Below, one piece after another: positions 1 to 6,796 of a DNA stretch of 13,253 nucleotides. Each line of letters begins with the position of its first letter. Position 1 is the first letter of the stretch. Under the pieces are notes generated by a model that saw only the letters and a list, made by a program, of their open reading frames with translations, was not told the DNA's origin and did not search any database. The translations under genes were made by a program, and so were the position numbers. Source of the DNA: Prevotellaceae bacterium (GTDB lineage: Bacteria; Bacteroidota; Bacteroidia; Bacteroidales; UBA932); the NCBI GenBank assembly GCA_031259805.1, contig JAIRKX010000209.1, positions 1 through 13,253 on the forward strand, given 5' to 3'.

Positions 1-88
1 CAACAGTAGGGGGAAGGGGATTTGCTTTGCGAACGGTATCTAGGTACCTATGACGAGCTTAATCTTGCTCCTTCCCGTTCTTCTGTTG
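1..88. repeat. Imperfect two-part inverted repeat at window edge
   Basis: CAACAG (1-6) can pair with CTGTTG (83-88), and GGGAAGG (11-17) with CCTTCCC (70-76), separated by an internal loop of 4 against 6 nt. The apical part is about 50 nt and contains a KpnI-like palindrome GGTACC. The element may continue to the left of the window. It could be part of a structured RNA, a mobile-element end or chance; no family is recognised. Confidence 0.3.
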
Positions 89-165
89 ATTACTTTGTTT
101 ATTTCACTCTCTTTTCATTCTATCCTTCAAATTTACGCCTTTTTTATGCACACTGCAAATATAGG

Positions 166-225
166 ATGACGTGCTTCGTCGCGGAGCCTGCCCCGAGCGT
201 AGCGTGGGGGCTCCTCGTAATGACG
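166..225. repeat. GC-rich hairpin resembling a dispersed intergenic repeat
   Basis: GGAGCC (183-188) pairs with GGCTCC (209-214), and CCC (192-194) with GGG (206-208), around a loop that includes GCGTAGCG. ATGACG occurs as a direct repeat on both sides (166-171 and 220-225). On the minus strand the element begins CGTCATTACGAGGAGC and ends GACGAAGCACGTCAT. This resembles a dispersed intergenic repeat type with a 'cgtcattgcgagga...gacgaagca' pattern found in several bacterial genomes; that likeness is from memory and not checked. It is far more GC-rich than the sequence around it. Confidence 0.5.
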
Positions 226-369
226 GAGCAATGAATCGCCACATCATCACATATATTTTAGATGCGTCAGCCCTGGGGGGTGCCCCTATAGCTTAAAGGG
301 GGATACTCCTATTAAGCATACCTTGTGACAATGCCATACGAAGCTGCACAGAAGAGACACCAGAGGCAT

Positions 370-404
370 AAAAAACCCCCGTTCAACATTTCGGCGAACG
401 GGGG
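370..404 (-). terminator. Rho-independent terminator of the operon
   Basis: Read on the minus strand, this is a perfect 9-bp GC-rich stem (CCCCCGTTC at 404-396 side, GAACGGGGG at 384-376 side) with an 11-nt loop, followed at once by six T residues (375-370). It lies about 70 nt past the rplQ stop codon, with no other gene between. It is therefore the natural end of the rplP-to-rplQ transcription unit. The shape is textbook and the orientation is unambiguous. Confidence 0.93.
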
Positions 405-476
405 CGCGATTTATTTGTATGGATAAAATTACAGTCTACAGATGCCGATAGCACCCTTTACGCTCTGAAAAAACGG

Positions 477-1037
477 TTATTCTATGCTTGCCTGTTTTTC
501 CGTGTCGGATTCCGCTTCTGTCTGTACCGGCGTCTCCGGTTGTACTGCTGTTTCGGGTTCAACGACAGATTCTACGGTTGCTGCCTGGGTAACGGGAGCC
601 TGTCCTGTTTTTTCCTTTTTCGAGCGGCTGCGGCGCGTCGATTTTTTCGCTGACTTCTTGTCAGCGGCCAATGCTGCTTCGTTGAAATCAACCAGTTCGA
701 TCAGCGCCATGTCGGCGGCATCGCCTTGCCGGAAGCCGATTTTAAGGATACGGGTATAGCCCCCCGGACGGTCGGCCACGCGGGGCGCAACGGTACGGAA
801 CAATTCCGTTACGGCGTGCTTGTCTTTCAAATAACTGAATACAACGCGGCGCGAATGCGTGGTGTCGAACTTCGATTTGGTAATAAGCGGCTCTACATAC
901 ACGCGCAACGCTTTGGCTTTGGCTTCGGTGGTAACAATACGTTTGTGTTGAATCAACGACGATGCCATGTTCGACAGCAATGCGTGCCGGTGCCCTGATT
1001 TTCTACTTAAATGGTTTACTTTTTTATTATGTCTCAT
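477..1037 (-). CDS. rplQ: 50S ribosomal protein L17 (bL17)
   Basis: L17 is a large-subunit protein near the peptide exit tunnel. The first ~120 residues match the family well: MRHNKKVNHLSRKSGHRHAL at the start, the region with KRIVTTEAKAKALR, and RPGGYTRILK before the core ends. The protein is 186 aa against about 127 in E. coli. The excess is a C-terminal tail: a Lys/Arg/Ser-rich stretch (about 126-143), then some 40 residues rich in Val, Pro, Thr, Gln and Glu with near-repeats of 'PET.VQ'. Basic tails on L17 are common in Bacteroidetes; the acidic end is less expected. The gene starts 6 nt after rpoA and is the last of the operon, followed by the terminator. Confidence 0.97.
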   Translation of the reverse strand: MRHNKKVNHLSRKSGHRHALLSNMASSLIQHKRIVTTEAKAKALRVYVEPLITKSKFDTTHSRRVVFSYLKDKHAVTELFRTVAPRVADRPGGYTRILKIGFRQGDAADMALIELVDFNEAALAADKKSAKKSTRRSRSKKEKTGQAPVTQAATVESVVEPETAVQPETPVQTEAESDTEKQASIE

Positions 1038-1043
1038 AATTAC

Positions 1044-2036
1044 TTAGTCTTTATCTAACTGGTATTTTTCTACATCCATTCCGAACGCCAGTTTCAGGCG
1101 GTCGAGCAACGCATCTAATTCGGTTAAGGATTTGCGTCCGAAATTCCGAAACTTCAGCAGATCGTTGCGTTCCAACTTGGCCAATTCGCCTAATGTTTCG
1201 ATCTCGGCCGTTTTCAAACAATTCAACGCGCGTACTGACAGTTCGAGGTCAGCCAGTCTGGTTTTCAACAATGTCCGCATACGAAGGGTTTCTTCGTCGA
1301 ATATATTCGCCCGGCGTTCTTCTATCGCATCGAGCGTAATCCGTTCATCGGAGAAAAGCATAAAGTGGAGTATCAGAATCTTTGCAGCGTCTTTCAAGGC
1401 TTCCGCCGGATGGATTGATCCATCGGTAGTGATTTCCACCATCAACTTTTCGTAGTCTGTTTTTTGTTCTACGCGCCAGTTTTCTACCGAATACTTTACA
1501 TTTTTGATAGGCGTAAACAGGCTGTCGATCGGGATTAACCCAAACGGAGCGTCTTCCGGCTTATTTTCTTCGGCCGATACATAGCCGCGGCCTTTGCCTA
1601 TGATCAAGTCGATCTGTAACTTTACAGTCGGGTCTAACTGACATATCAGTAAATCGGGGTTTAATACTTTAAACGACGAGAGATGTTTTGCCAAATCGCC
1701 TGCCGTTAATTTATCGCGCCCTATGACGGTTATTTGAATTTTTTCTCCATCTATGCCGTCCACCATTTGTTTAAAGCGGATTTGTTTAAGATTGAGAATA
1801 ATATCCACCATGTTTTCAATCACCCCCGGGATGGTTGCAAATTCATGATCTACGCCAGTTATTTTGACTGCCGTAATAGCAAATCCTTCCAACGATGAGA
1901 GGAGGATGCGGCGCAAGGCATTGCCTACCGTGATTCCGTACCCCGGTTCAAGCGGGCGGAATTCGAACCGTCCGAACGTTTCGGTCGATTCGAGCATGAT
2001 TACTTTATCTGGTTTTTGAAATGCTAAAATTGCCAT
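1044..2036 (-). CDS. rpoA: DNA-directed RNA polymerase subunit alpha
   Basis: The alpha subunit dimerises to nucleate RNA polymerase assembly, and its C-terminal domain contacts upstream promoter DNA and activators. The 330-aa length is typical. The N-terminal domain (about 1-235) shows the dimerisation helix signature PGYGITVGNALRRILLSS (about 32-49) and GRGYVSAEENK (about 149-159). After a linker, the C-terminal domain (about 255-320) has LADLELSVRALNCLKTAEI and the helix-hairpin-helix part FGRKSLTELDALL. The gene starts 8 nt after rpsD and ends 6 nt before rplQ, the standard alpha-operon order rpsD-rpoA-rplQ. The frame is intact. Confidence 0.99.
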   Translation of the reverse strand: MAILAFQKPDKVIMLESTETFGRFEFRPLEPGYGITVGNALRRILLSSLEGFAITAVKITGVDHEFATIPGVIENMVDIILNLKQIRFKQMVDGIDGEKIQITVIGRDKLTAGDLAKHLSSFKVLNPDLLICQLDPTVKLQIDLIIGKGRGYVSAEENKPEDAPFGLIPIDSLFTPIKNVKYSVENWRVEQKTDYEKLMVEITTDGSIHPAEALKDAAKILILHFMLFSDERITLDAIEERRANIFDEETLRMRTLLKTRLADLELSVRALNCLKTAEIETLGELAKLERNDLLKFRNFGRKSLTELDALLDRLKLAFGMDVEKYQLDKD

Positions 2037-2044
2037 TATATAAA

Positions 2045-2647
2045 TTATTTAGAGTACAATTCTACGATTAATTGTTCCTTGATATTTTCGGGTATTTCCG
2101 TACGGTCGGGGCGGCTGAGGAACTTGCCCGACAGAGACGTAATGTCCCATTCCAACCATGGATATTTACATCCCGTATTGACATTGTCTTGAATGACTTC
2201 CAGCGCTTTCGAGCGTTCGCGCACGCCTACTGCATCGCCCGGTTTTACAAGGTTTGAGGGGATGTTGCAAATTTTCCCATTGAGCACAATGTGCCGGTGG
2301 GTTACCAGTTGGCGGGCGGCCGCGCGGGTGGGCGCAATGCCTAAGCGGTAGACGATGTTATCTAACCGGCTTTCGAGCAGAAACAGCAAATTTTCCCCTT
2401 TGCGGCCTTTCATGCGCGACGCCTTGTCGTATAAATTACGAAATTGACGTTCGAGCAATCCGTAAGTGTACTTTGCTTTCTGCTTTTCCTGTAACTGTAT
2501 CCCGTATTCCGATACTTTTTTACGTTTTTTACCCAAACCATGTTGCCCCGGAGGGTAGGTTTTGCGTTCATAATTTTTGTCCGCGCCGTAAATCGGTTCG
2601 CCGAACTTACGCGCAATTTTTGTTGTTGGTCCTGTATATCTTGCCAT
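2045..2647 (-). CDS. rpsD: 30S ribosomal protein S4 (uS4)
   Basis: S4 is a primary 16S rRNA binder that nucleates the small subunit's body; in several bacteria it also represses its own operon. The 200-aa protein begins MARYTGPTTKIARKFGEPIY and lacks the N-terminal zinc cysteines, the zinc-free form usual in Bacteroidetes. The S4 RNA-binding domain follows (about 94-155), with LDNIVYRLGIAPTRAAARQL and the HRHIVLNGK loop. It ends ENIKEQLIVELYSK, a conserved C terminus. It follows rpsK after an unusually long 129-nt spacer containing two possible hairpins, which could be an S4 binding site (inference), and sits 8 nt before rpoA. Confidence 0.99.
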   Translation of the reverse strand: MARYTGPTTKIARKFGEPIYGADKNYERKTYPPGQHGLGKKRKKVSEYGIQLQEKQKAKYTYGLLERQFRNLYDKASRMKGRKGENLLFLLESRLDNIVYRLGIAPTRAAARQLVTHRHIVLNGKICNIPSNLVKPGDAVGVRERSKALEVIQDNVNTGCKYPWLEWDITSLSGKFLSRPDRTEIPENIKEQLIVELYSK

Positions 2648-2663
2648 AATTTGTTGCCGCTGG

Positions 2664-2685
2664 TAACCCGTTGCCGCCGGGGTTA
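2664..2685 (-). promoter_or_regulatory. Hairpin just upstream of rpsD
   Basis: TAACCC (2664-2669) and GGGTTA (2680-2685) form a 6-bp inverted repeat with a 10-nt loop, ending 16 nt before the rpsD start codon. There is no T-run on the coding strand, so it does not look like a terminator. It could affect rpsD translation, for example as part of an S4 autoregulatory site; that role is inference. Confidence 0.4.
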
Positions 2686-2724
2686 TTTTAGTAAGCTAAT
2701 GCTTTAACCTTTGAGTTTTAGCGG

Positions 2725-2763
2725 GCAGTAGACAGGGACAATCGGTCGTTGATTGTATACTGC
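2725..2763 (-). promoter_or_regulatory. Bulged stem-loop in the rpsK-rpsD spacer
   Basis: GCAGTA (2725-2730) pairs with TACTGC (2758-2763), and ACAATC (2738-2743) with GATTGT (2751-2756). The two 6-bp stems are separated by an asymmetric internal loop of 7 against 1 nt, with a 7-nt apical loop. It begins 13 nt after the rpsK stop codon. No U-run follows, so termination is not suggested. Together with the hairpin at 2664-2685 it makes a structured leader for rpsD. Confidence 0.45.
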
Positions 2764-2776
2764 TACTGCGTACTAC

Positions 2777-3169
2777 TTATACTCTACGACGTCCTTTCGG
2801 ACGGCAGCCGTTGTGCGGCAAAGGGGTAACATCTATAATTTCCGTAACTTCAATGCCTGCTCCGTTCACCGTCCGGATAGCAGCTTCGCGGCCCGAGCCG
2901 GGGCCTTTCACATACGCTTTCACTTTACGCAATCCTAAATCGAAAGCCACTTTTGCACAATCTTCGGCGGCGGTTTGAGCGGCATAGGGCGTATTCTTTT
3001 TCGAACCGCGGAATCCCATCTTACCTGCCGACGACCAACTGATTACTTGCCCATCGCTGTTGGCGAGGGTTACAATCACATTGTTGAAGGTAGAATGTAC
3101 ATGCAATTGTCCATTTGCATCTACTTTTACCACTTTTTTCTTGTTGGTATTTGTTGTCTTTTTTGCCAT
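2777..3169 (-). CDS. rpsK: 30S ribosomal protein S11 (uS11)
   Basis: S11 sits on the platform of the small subunit and helps form the mRNA exit region with S7 and S18. The 130-aa product has the family length. It has a short Lys/Thr/Asn-rich N terminus, then GQLHVHSTFNNVIVTLANSDG, the strongly conserved WSSAGKMGFRGSKKNTPYAA, and the C-terminal DVTPLPHNGCRPKGRRRV. It follows rpsM after 9 nt. Downstream the usual tight spacing is broken by a 129-nt gap before rpsD. The frame is intact. Confidence 0.99.
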   Translation of the reverse strand: MAKKTTNTNKKKVVKVDANGQLHVHSTFNNVIVTLANSDGQVISWSSAGKMGFRGSKKNTPYAAQTAAEDCAKVAFDLGLRKVKAYVKGPGSGREAAIRTVNGAGIEVTEIIDVTPLPHNGCRPKGRRRV

Positions 3170-3178
3170 AGTTACTTA

Positions 3179-3559
3179 TTATTTAGTTGCTTTCTTTTTG
3201 TTTGCCACTGTTTTCTTTCTTCCTTTGCGGGTACGGGCGTTATTTTTGGTTGTTTGTCCGCGTACAGGCAGCCCCAACCGATGCCGGATGCCGCGATAGC
3301 ACCCGATATCCATCAGGCGTTTGATGTTTAACTGAATGCTCGAACGCAACTCACCTTCAATTTTATACCCGCCTTGCTGGATAATAGAACGAATGGCGGT
3401 TATTTGTTCGTCGTTCCAATCTTTTACTTTGGTATTGAAATCAATACTTGCCTGCGAAAGAATCTGCTGTGCCGTACTGCGGCCAATGCCGTAGATATAG
3501 GTCAACCCGATTTCTCCGCGTTTGTTTTTTGGTAAATCAACTCCGGCTATACGTGCCAT
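3179..3559 (-). CDS. rpsM: 30S ribosomal protein S13 (uS13)
   Basis: S13 lies in the head of the small subunit, forms bridges to the large subunit and touches P-site tRNA through its tail. The 126 residues begin MARIAGVDLPKNKRGEIGLT with the YIYGIGRSTAQQIL helix, continue with the DIGCYRGIRHRLGLPVRGQ signature (about 84-102), and end in a very basic tail that carries NNARTRKGRKK. It is 33 nt after rpmJ and 9 nt before rpsK. In E. coli this gene begins the alpha operon, but here no separate promoter is visible ahead of it. Confidence 0.99.
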   Translation of the reverse strand: MARIAGVDLPKNKRGEIGLTYIYGIGRSTAQQILSQASIDFNTKVKDWNDEQITAIRSIIQQGGYKIEGELRSSIQLNIKRLMDIGCYRGIRHRLGLPVRGQTTKNNARTRKGRKKTVANKKKATK

Positions 3560-3592
3560 ATTTATTCAACTGTTTAAAATTTCTAACTTTGT

Positions 3593-3709
3593 TTAACCTT
3601 GACGCATTTTAAATTTCGGCGTTTTTTTGCATATCACATACAAGCGGCCTTTGCGCTTCACAATTTTGCAATCTTCGCTGCGTTTTTTGATGGATGCTTT
3701 TACTTTCAT
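3593..3709 (-). CDS. rpmJ: 50S ribosomal protein L36 (bL36)
   Basis: The ATG at 3709-3707 opens a 38-codon frame ending TAA at 3595-3593. The product begins MKVKASIKKRSEDCKIVKRK and ends CKKTPKFKMRQG. L36 is the smallest large-subunit protein and stabilises 23S rRNA. Zinc-binding forms carry Cys-11, Cys-14, Cys-27 and His-33. Here Cys-14 and Cys-27 remain, but position 11 is Ser and position 33 is Lys, so a complete four-ligand zinc site is absent. The gene lies between infA and rpsM, its standard place. Confidence 0.97.
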   Translation of the reverse strand: MKVKASIKKRSEDCKIVKRKGRLYVICKKTPKFKMRQG

Positions 3710-3767
3710 AGCTTTTATTTTTATTCTCTAATTATACATTTTATACATTGTTATTTTTAATACTCTT

Positions 3768-3986
3768 TTATTTATAGCGGAACGAAATTCGTCCTTTCGA
3801 CAAATCATACATCGACATTTCAACGCGCACCCTGTCGCCCGGCAGGATACGGATATAGTGCATCCGCATCTTTCCCGAGATGTGCGCAATAATCACATGG
3901 CCGTTGTCGAGTTCTACGCGAAACATCGCATTCGACAAGGCTTCGATTATTGTTCCGTCTTTTTCTATGGCTACCTGTTTTGCCAT
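3768..3986 (-). CDS. infA: Translation initiation factor IF-1
   Basis: IF-1 binds the A site of the 30S subunit during initiation and assists IF-2 and IF-3. At 72 aa it has the usual length and is one S1-like OB fold: MAKQVAIEKDGTIIEALSNA, then MFRVELDNGHVIIAHISGKMR and the IRILPGDRVRVEMS strand region, ending KGRISFRYK. It begins 55 nt after map and lies 58 nt before rpmJ, in the map-infA-rpmJ-rpsM order common in Bacteroidetes. Confidence 0.98.
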   Translation of the reverse strand: MAKQVAIEKDGTIIEALSNAMFRVELDNGHVIIAHISGKMRMHYIRILPGDRVRVEMSMYDLSKGRISFRYK

Positions 3987-4041
3987 GTATTGTATTATTC
4001 TCTTTTTATTTTGTTTATATTAAAAATATATCTTTCCATTT

Positions 4042-4833
4042 TTATTCAACCGGCGGATGCTCTTCGGCCATTTCCTGTTCAATAAACGCAAATGTAGAAA
4101 GCACTTCCGCTTGTCCTTTTCTCACTACTACCGTTAATTCGTAATGCGCCGACCGCTTACCGTCTTTGGTATGCAGTGTCCATCCGTCGTTATCGAAAAA
4201 TACCTCTTGAGTTCCTTCGTTAATCATCGGCTCAATGCAAATCACCATCCCATTTTGCAGGCGTTTGCCGTTACCGCGGTGTCCATAGTTGGGCACATCG
4301 GGTTTTTCGTGCAGGCGGCGGCCTAAAGCATGTCCCGTCATTTCGCGCACCACCCCGTAATGGAATTGCTCTACGTGGCTTTGCACCGCAGACGCAATAT
4401 CGCCGATTCGGTTTCCGACAATTGCTTGTTCGATTCCTTTGAACAGCGATTCTTTGGTTACGCGCATCAGTTGTCGGGCGGCGGCGTCCACTTCTCCTAC
4501 GGCAAACGTATAAGCCGAATCGCCACAATAGCCTTTGTAGTACGTGCCGCAATCGACCGACACGATATCGCCTTCCTTCAGGCGGTAGTCCGACGGGATG
4601 CCGTGTACCACTACATCATTTACCGACAAGCACAACGCATTGGGGAATCCGTTATAGTTCAGAAAAACAGGTATAGCACCATGATCGCGGATATAAGTTT
4701 CGGCCAACCGGTCTAATTCCCGCGTAGTAACGCCGGGGGCTATCCGTTTTCCCACTTCGGCCAACGTTTTTGATACTAACAACGCATTTTCGCGCAACAG
4801 CGCTACTTCGTCGTCGGATCGTAAATGTATCAT
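4042..4833 (-). CDS. map: Type I methionine aminopeptidase
   Basis: This enzyme removes the N-terminal methionine from nascent proteins using a two-metal site. I chose the ATG at 4833 (MIHLRSDDEV, 263 aa): an in-frame TTG at 4860 would overlap the promoter's -7 box. The five expected metal ligands are visible: Asp-94 in SVDCG, Asp-105 in YCGDS, His-168 in GHALGRRLHE, Glu-201 in CIEPM and Glu-232 in AHYELTV. HYGVVREMTGHALG is the conserved stretch around the substrate histidine. The C terminus has a short acidic extension. The gene has its own promoter after secY and precedes infA. Confidence 0.97.
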   Translation of the reverse strand: MIHLRSDDEVALLRENALLVSKTLAEVGKRIAPGVTTRELDRLAETYIRDHGAIPVFLNYNGFPNALCLSVNDVVVHGIPSDYRLKEGDIVSVDCGTYYKGYCGDSAYTFAVGEVDAAARQLMRVTKESLFKGIEQAIVGNRIGDIASAVQSHVEQFHYGVVREMTGHALGRRLHEKPDVPNYGHRGNGKRLQNGMVICIEPMINEGTQEVFFDNDGWTLHTKDGKRSAHYELTVVVRKGQAEVLSTFAFIEQEMAEEHPPVE

Positions 4834-4857
4834 TCTTGTCAAAGATCTAAAATCGGG

Positions 4858-4889
4858 CAAAGATAAAACAGTTCGGGAACATTTGCAAA
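4858..4889 (-). promoter_or_regulatory. Bacteroidetes-type promoter for map and downstream genes
   Basis: On the minus strand TTTG (4889-4886), a 20-nt spacer and TATCTTTG (4865-4858) match the Bacteroidetes primary-sigma consensus of TTTG at -33 and TAnnTTTG at -7. It lies in the secY-map gap, after the secY stop and 24 nt before the map ATG, so the transcript would have a very short leader. It would let map-infA-rpmJ and the alpha-operon genes be transcribed apart from the upstream r-protein genes. Confidence 0.75.
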
Positions 4890-4914
4890 TTTTCCTGCCA
4901 TTTTTCTTATTCCG

Positions 4915-6264
4915 TTATCCATTTCTTCCTTTCAACCGGCCTGTTTTCATCAATCCATCGTAGTGGCGGTTGAGCAGGTGGCTTTCTATTTGTTGCAACG
5001 TATCCAATACCACACCTACCATAATGAGTAACGAGGTGCCGCCATAGAAGTACGCAAACTGGTTGTTAATGTTCAGCAGCATGGCAAACGCCGGCAAAAT
5101 GGCGATAATCGCCAGAAATATAGAGCCGGGTAATGTAATGCGCGACATAATGTTGTCGAGGTATTCAGCTGTCTTTTTACCGGGTTTGACGCCCGGTATA
5201 AATCCGCTATTCTTCTTCATTTCTTCCGCCATCATATTCGGGTTCACCGTAACAGCCGTATAGAAATAAGTGAAAACAATAACCAGAATAGCATAAATAA
5301 AGTTATACCAGAAACCGACATGGTTGCTCAACGCGGCAGCAATGCCTTGTGTGGCACTGAATCCAGAAAACATCAACGGAATAAACATCAGCGCTTGGGC
5401 GAAGATGATAGGCATTACACCGGCAGCGTTTATTTTCAGCGGGATGTATTGACGCACGCCGCCATATTGTTTGTTTCCGACAATTCGTTTGGCGTATTGC
5501 ACGGGTATTTTGCGCGTCCCCTGCACAAGGGCGATAGTTACGGCAAATACCAGCATTAGCACAATTAATTCAACAATCAGCATCAGGATACTACCTGTCG
5601 ATTCGTTGATGCGTGAACCGGCTTCGGCCAAAAAGGCAAAAGGCAACCGTGCGACGATACCAACGGTAATAATCAACGAAATCCCGTTGCCGATACCGCG
5701 GTCAGTAATGCGCTCGCCGAGCCACATGACAAACATCGTTCCACCGATAAGTATAATAATCGAGCTAAACCCGAAGCCGCTAAATACTACATTCCATATA
5801 GAAGTAGGCGCGCCTAACAGAAACGCCTGCGCCGGAATTTGCGATTGCAAATTCATCAAGTAGGCCGGTGCTTGCACAATTAAAATCAGAATTGTCAGAT
5901 AGCGGGTCAGCTGGTTCATTTTCCGGCGACCGCTTTCGCCTTCGCGTTGCAGGCGCTGGAAGTACGGCACCATCATCCCCAACAACTGGATGACGATAGA
6001 CGCCGAAATGTAGGGCATAATCCCCAGCGCAAAGACAGAGGCATTCCCGAAAGCGCCCCCCGAAAAGATGTTAAGCAGGCCCAACAACCCTTCCTGCGCT
6101 TGTTGTGCAAAATCCGAATTAATCAACAGGTTTGCGTCAATGCCGGGAAGCACTACAAAACTGCCCAAACGGTAAACCAATATCAGCAATATGGTGTAAA
6201 TAATACGCCGCCGCAGGTCTTCAATCTTGAAAATGTTTTGTATGGTGGAAATAAACTTTTTCAT
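4915..6264 (-). CDS. secY: Protein translocase subunit SecY
   Basis: SecY is the channel of the SecYEG translocon in the cytoplasmic membrane, exporting proteins with SecA and inserting membrane proteins from ribosomes. The 449 aa show about ten hydrophobic segments, beginning after the amphipathic FKIEDLRRRIIYTILLI stretch. Family landmarks include RLQREGESGRRKMNQLTRYL (cytosolic loop), GERITDRGIGNGISL, QGTRKIPVQYAKR in the large cytosolic loop, and FIPGVKPGKKTAEYLD (GVKPG at 358-362) in the loop that contacts SecA or the ribosome. That loop has Lys where E. coli has Arg-357. The gene starts 12 nt after rplO, as usual at the end of the spc group. Confidence 0.99.
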   Translation of the reverse strand: MKKFISTIQNIFKIEDLRRRIIYTILLILVYRLGSFVVLPGIDANLLINSDFAQQAQEGLLGLLNIFSGGAFGNASVFALGIMPYISASIVIQLLGMMVPYFQRLQREGESGRRKMNQLTRYLTILILIVQAPAYLMNLQSQIPAQAFLLGAPTSIWNVVFSGFGFSSIIILIGGTMFVMWLGERITDRGIGNGISLIITVGIVARLPFAFLAEAGSRINESTGSILMLIVELIVLMLVFAVTIALVQGTRKIPVQYAKRIVGNKQYGGVRQYIPLKINAAGVMPIIFAQALMFIPLMFSGFSATQGIAAALSNHVGFWYNFIYAILVIVFTYFYTAVTVNPNMMAEEMKKNSGFIPGVKPGKKTAEYLDNIMSRITLPGSIFLAIIAILPAFAMLLNINNQFAYFYGGTSLLIMVGVVLDTLQQIESHLLNRHYDGLMKTGRLKGRNG

Positions 6265-6276
6265 TGTGCCTGCAAA

Positions 6277-6723
6277 TTATAGTTTAGTAGCAACCCCTTG
6301 TTGCGCTTCAATAGCGGCGATGGCTGCTTTCGAAAAAGCATGCGCCGTAACATTCAGTTTGGCGGTCAGTATGCCGTTGCCAAGAATTTTGATACGGCTG
6401 TTTTTCGATGCCAAACCGGACTGGATCAATGTTTCGACCGTAATGTCGGTAGCCGCCGTTTTGTCGGCAATAGCTTGCAGCGTCGAAATGTTGATGGCCT
6501 TGTATTCTATGCGGTGGATGTTGTTAAACCCGAATTTCGGCAAACGGCGTTGCAAGGGCATTTGTCCGCCTTCAAATCCTTTCTTGTGCGAATACCCCGA
6601 ACGCGATTGCGCACCTTTGTGCCCGCGCGTAGAAGTGCCTCCACGCCCTGATCCTTCGCCGCGGCCAATACGTTTGTTTTTTCGTGTCGAACCCTTTGCG
6701 GGTTTTAAATTTTGTAATGTCAT
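6277..6723 (-). CDS. rplO: 50S ribosomal protein L15 (uL15)
   Basis: L15 binds 23S rRNA late in large-subunit assembly. I chose the ATG at 6723 (MTLQNLKPAKGSTRKNKRIG, 148 aa), since this is where L15 proteins normally begin and the length fits. An in-frame ATG at 6789 would add 22 residues rich in Ala, Ser, Pro and Lys. Recognisable parts are the Gly/Arg-rich GRGEGSGRGGTSTRGHKGA stretch, GGQMPLQRRLPKFGF, and the conserved C-terminal region with IKILGNG and VTAHAFSKAA. It follows rpmD after 73 nt and precedes secY by 12 nt. Confidence 0.97.
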   Translation of the reverse strand: MTLQNLKPAKGSTRKNKRIGRGEGSGRGGTSTRGHKGAQSRSGYSHKKGFEGGQMPLQRRLPKFGFNNIHRIEYKAINISTLQAIADKTAATDITVETLIQSGLASKNSRIKILGNGILTAKLNVTAHAFSKAAIAAIEAQQGVATKL

Positions 6724-6796
6724 ACTATCACTTTTTTTAGCTGGCGCCGGCTGTGTTGCCGACTCGCGCGATAACGGAACGCCCGCCATCAGTTTA

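Larger units (their letters stand above)
1..365. other. Intergenic region with no supported gene
   Basis: No open frame here looks like a protein: the longest plus-strand frame (22-234) needs a TTG start, is rich in Phe, Tyr and Ser, and runs through a hairpin repeat. The stretch lies beyond the terminator that closes the minus-strand operon. It contains an imperfect two-part stem at the window edge (1-88) and a GC-rich repeat-like hairpin (166-225), listed separately. The remainder, about 90-165 and 232-365, shows no feature I can name. A small C/G-run hairpin at 283-301 (CCCCT/AGGGG) is too weak to call. Confidence 0.6.

Noticed and set aside
156..163. TATATTTG box (minus strand) left of the terminator
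   Set aside because: There is no -33 partner and no visible gene downstream within the window.
22..234. Plus-strand 70-codon frame near the left edge
   Set aside because: It begins at TTG, has no recognisable motif, has a composition like noncoding AT-rich DNA, and runs through the repeat hairpin at 166-225.
2410..2616. 68-codon minus-strand frame within rpsD
   Set aside because: It is a shadow in another frame of the well-supported S4 gene.
4089..4096. TACATTTG box (minus strand) at the end of map, about 100 nt before infA
   Set aside because: The -7 box is perfect but no TTTG lies 19-21 nt upstream, so I do not call an infA promoter.
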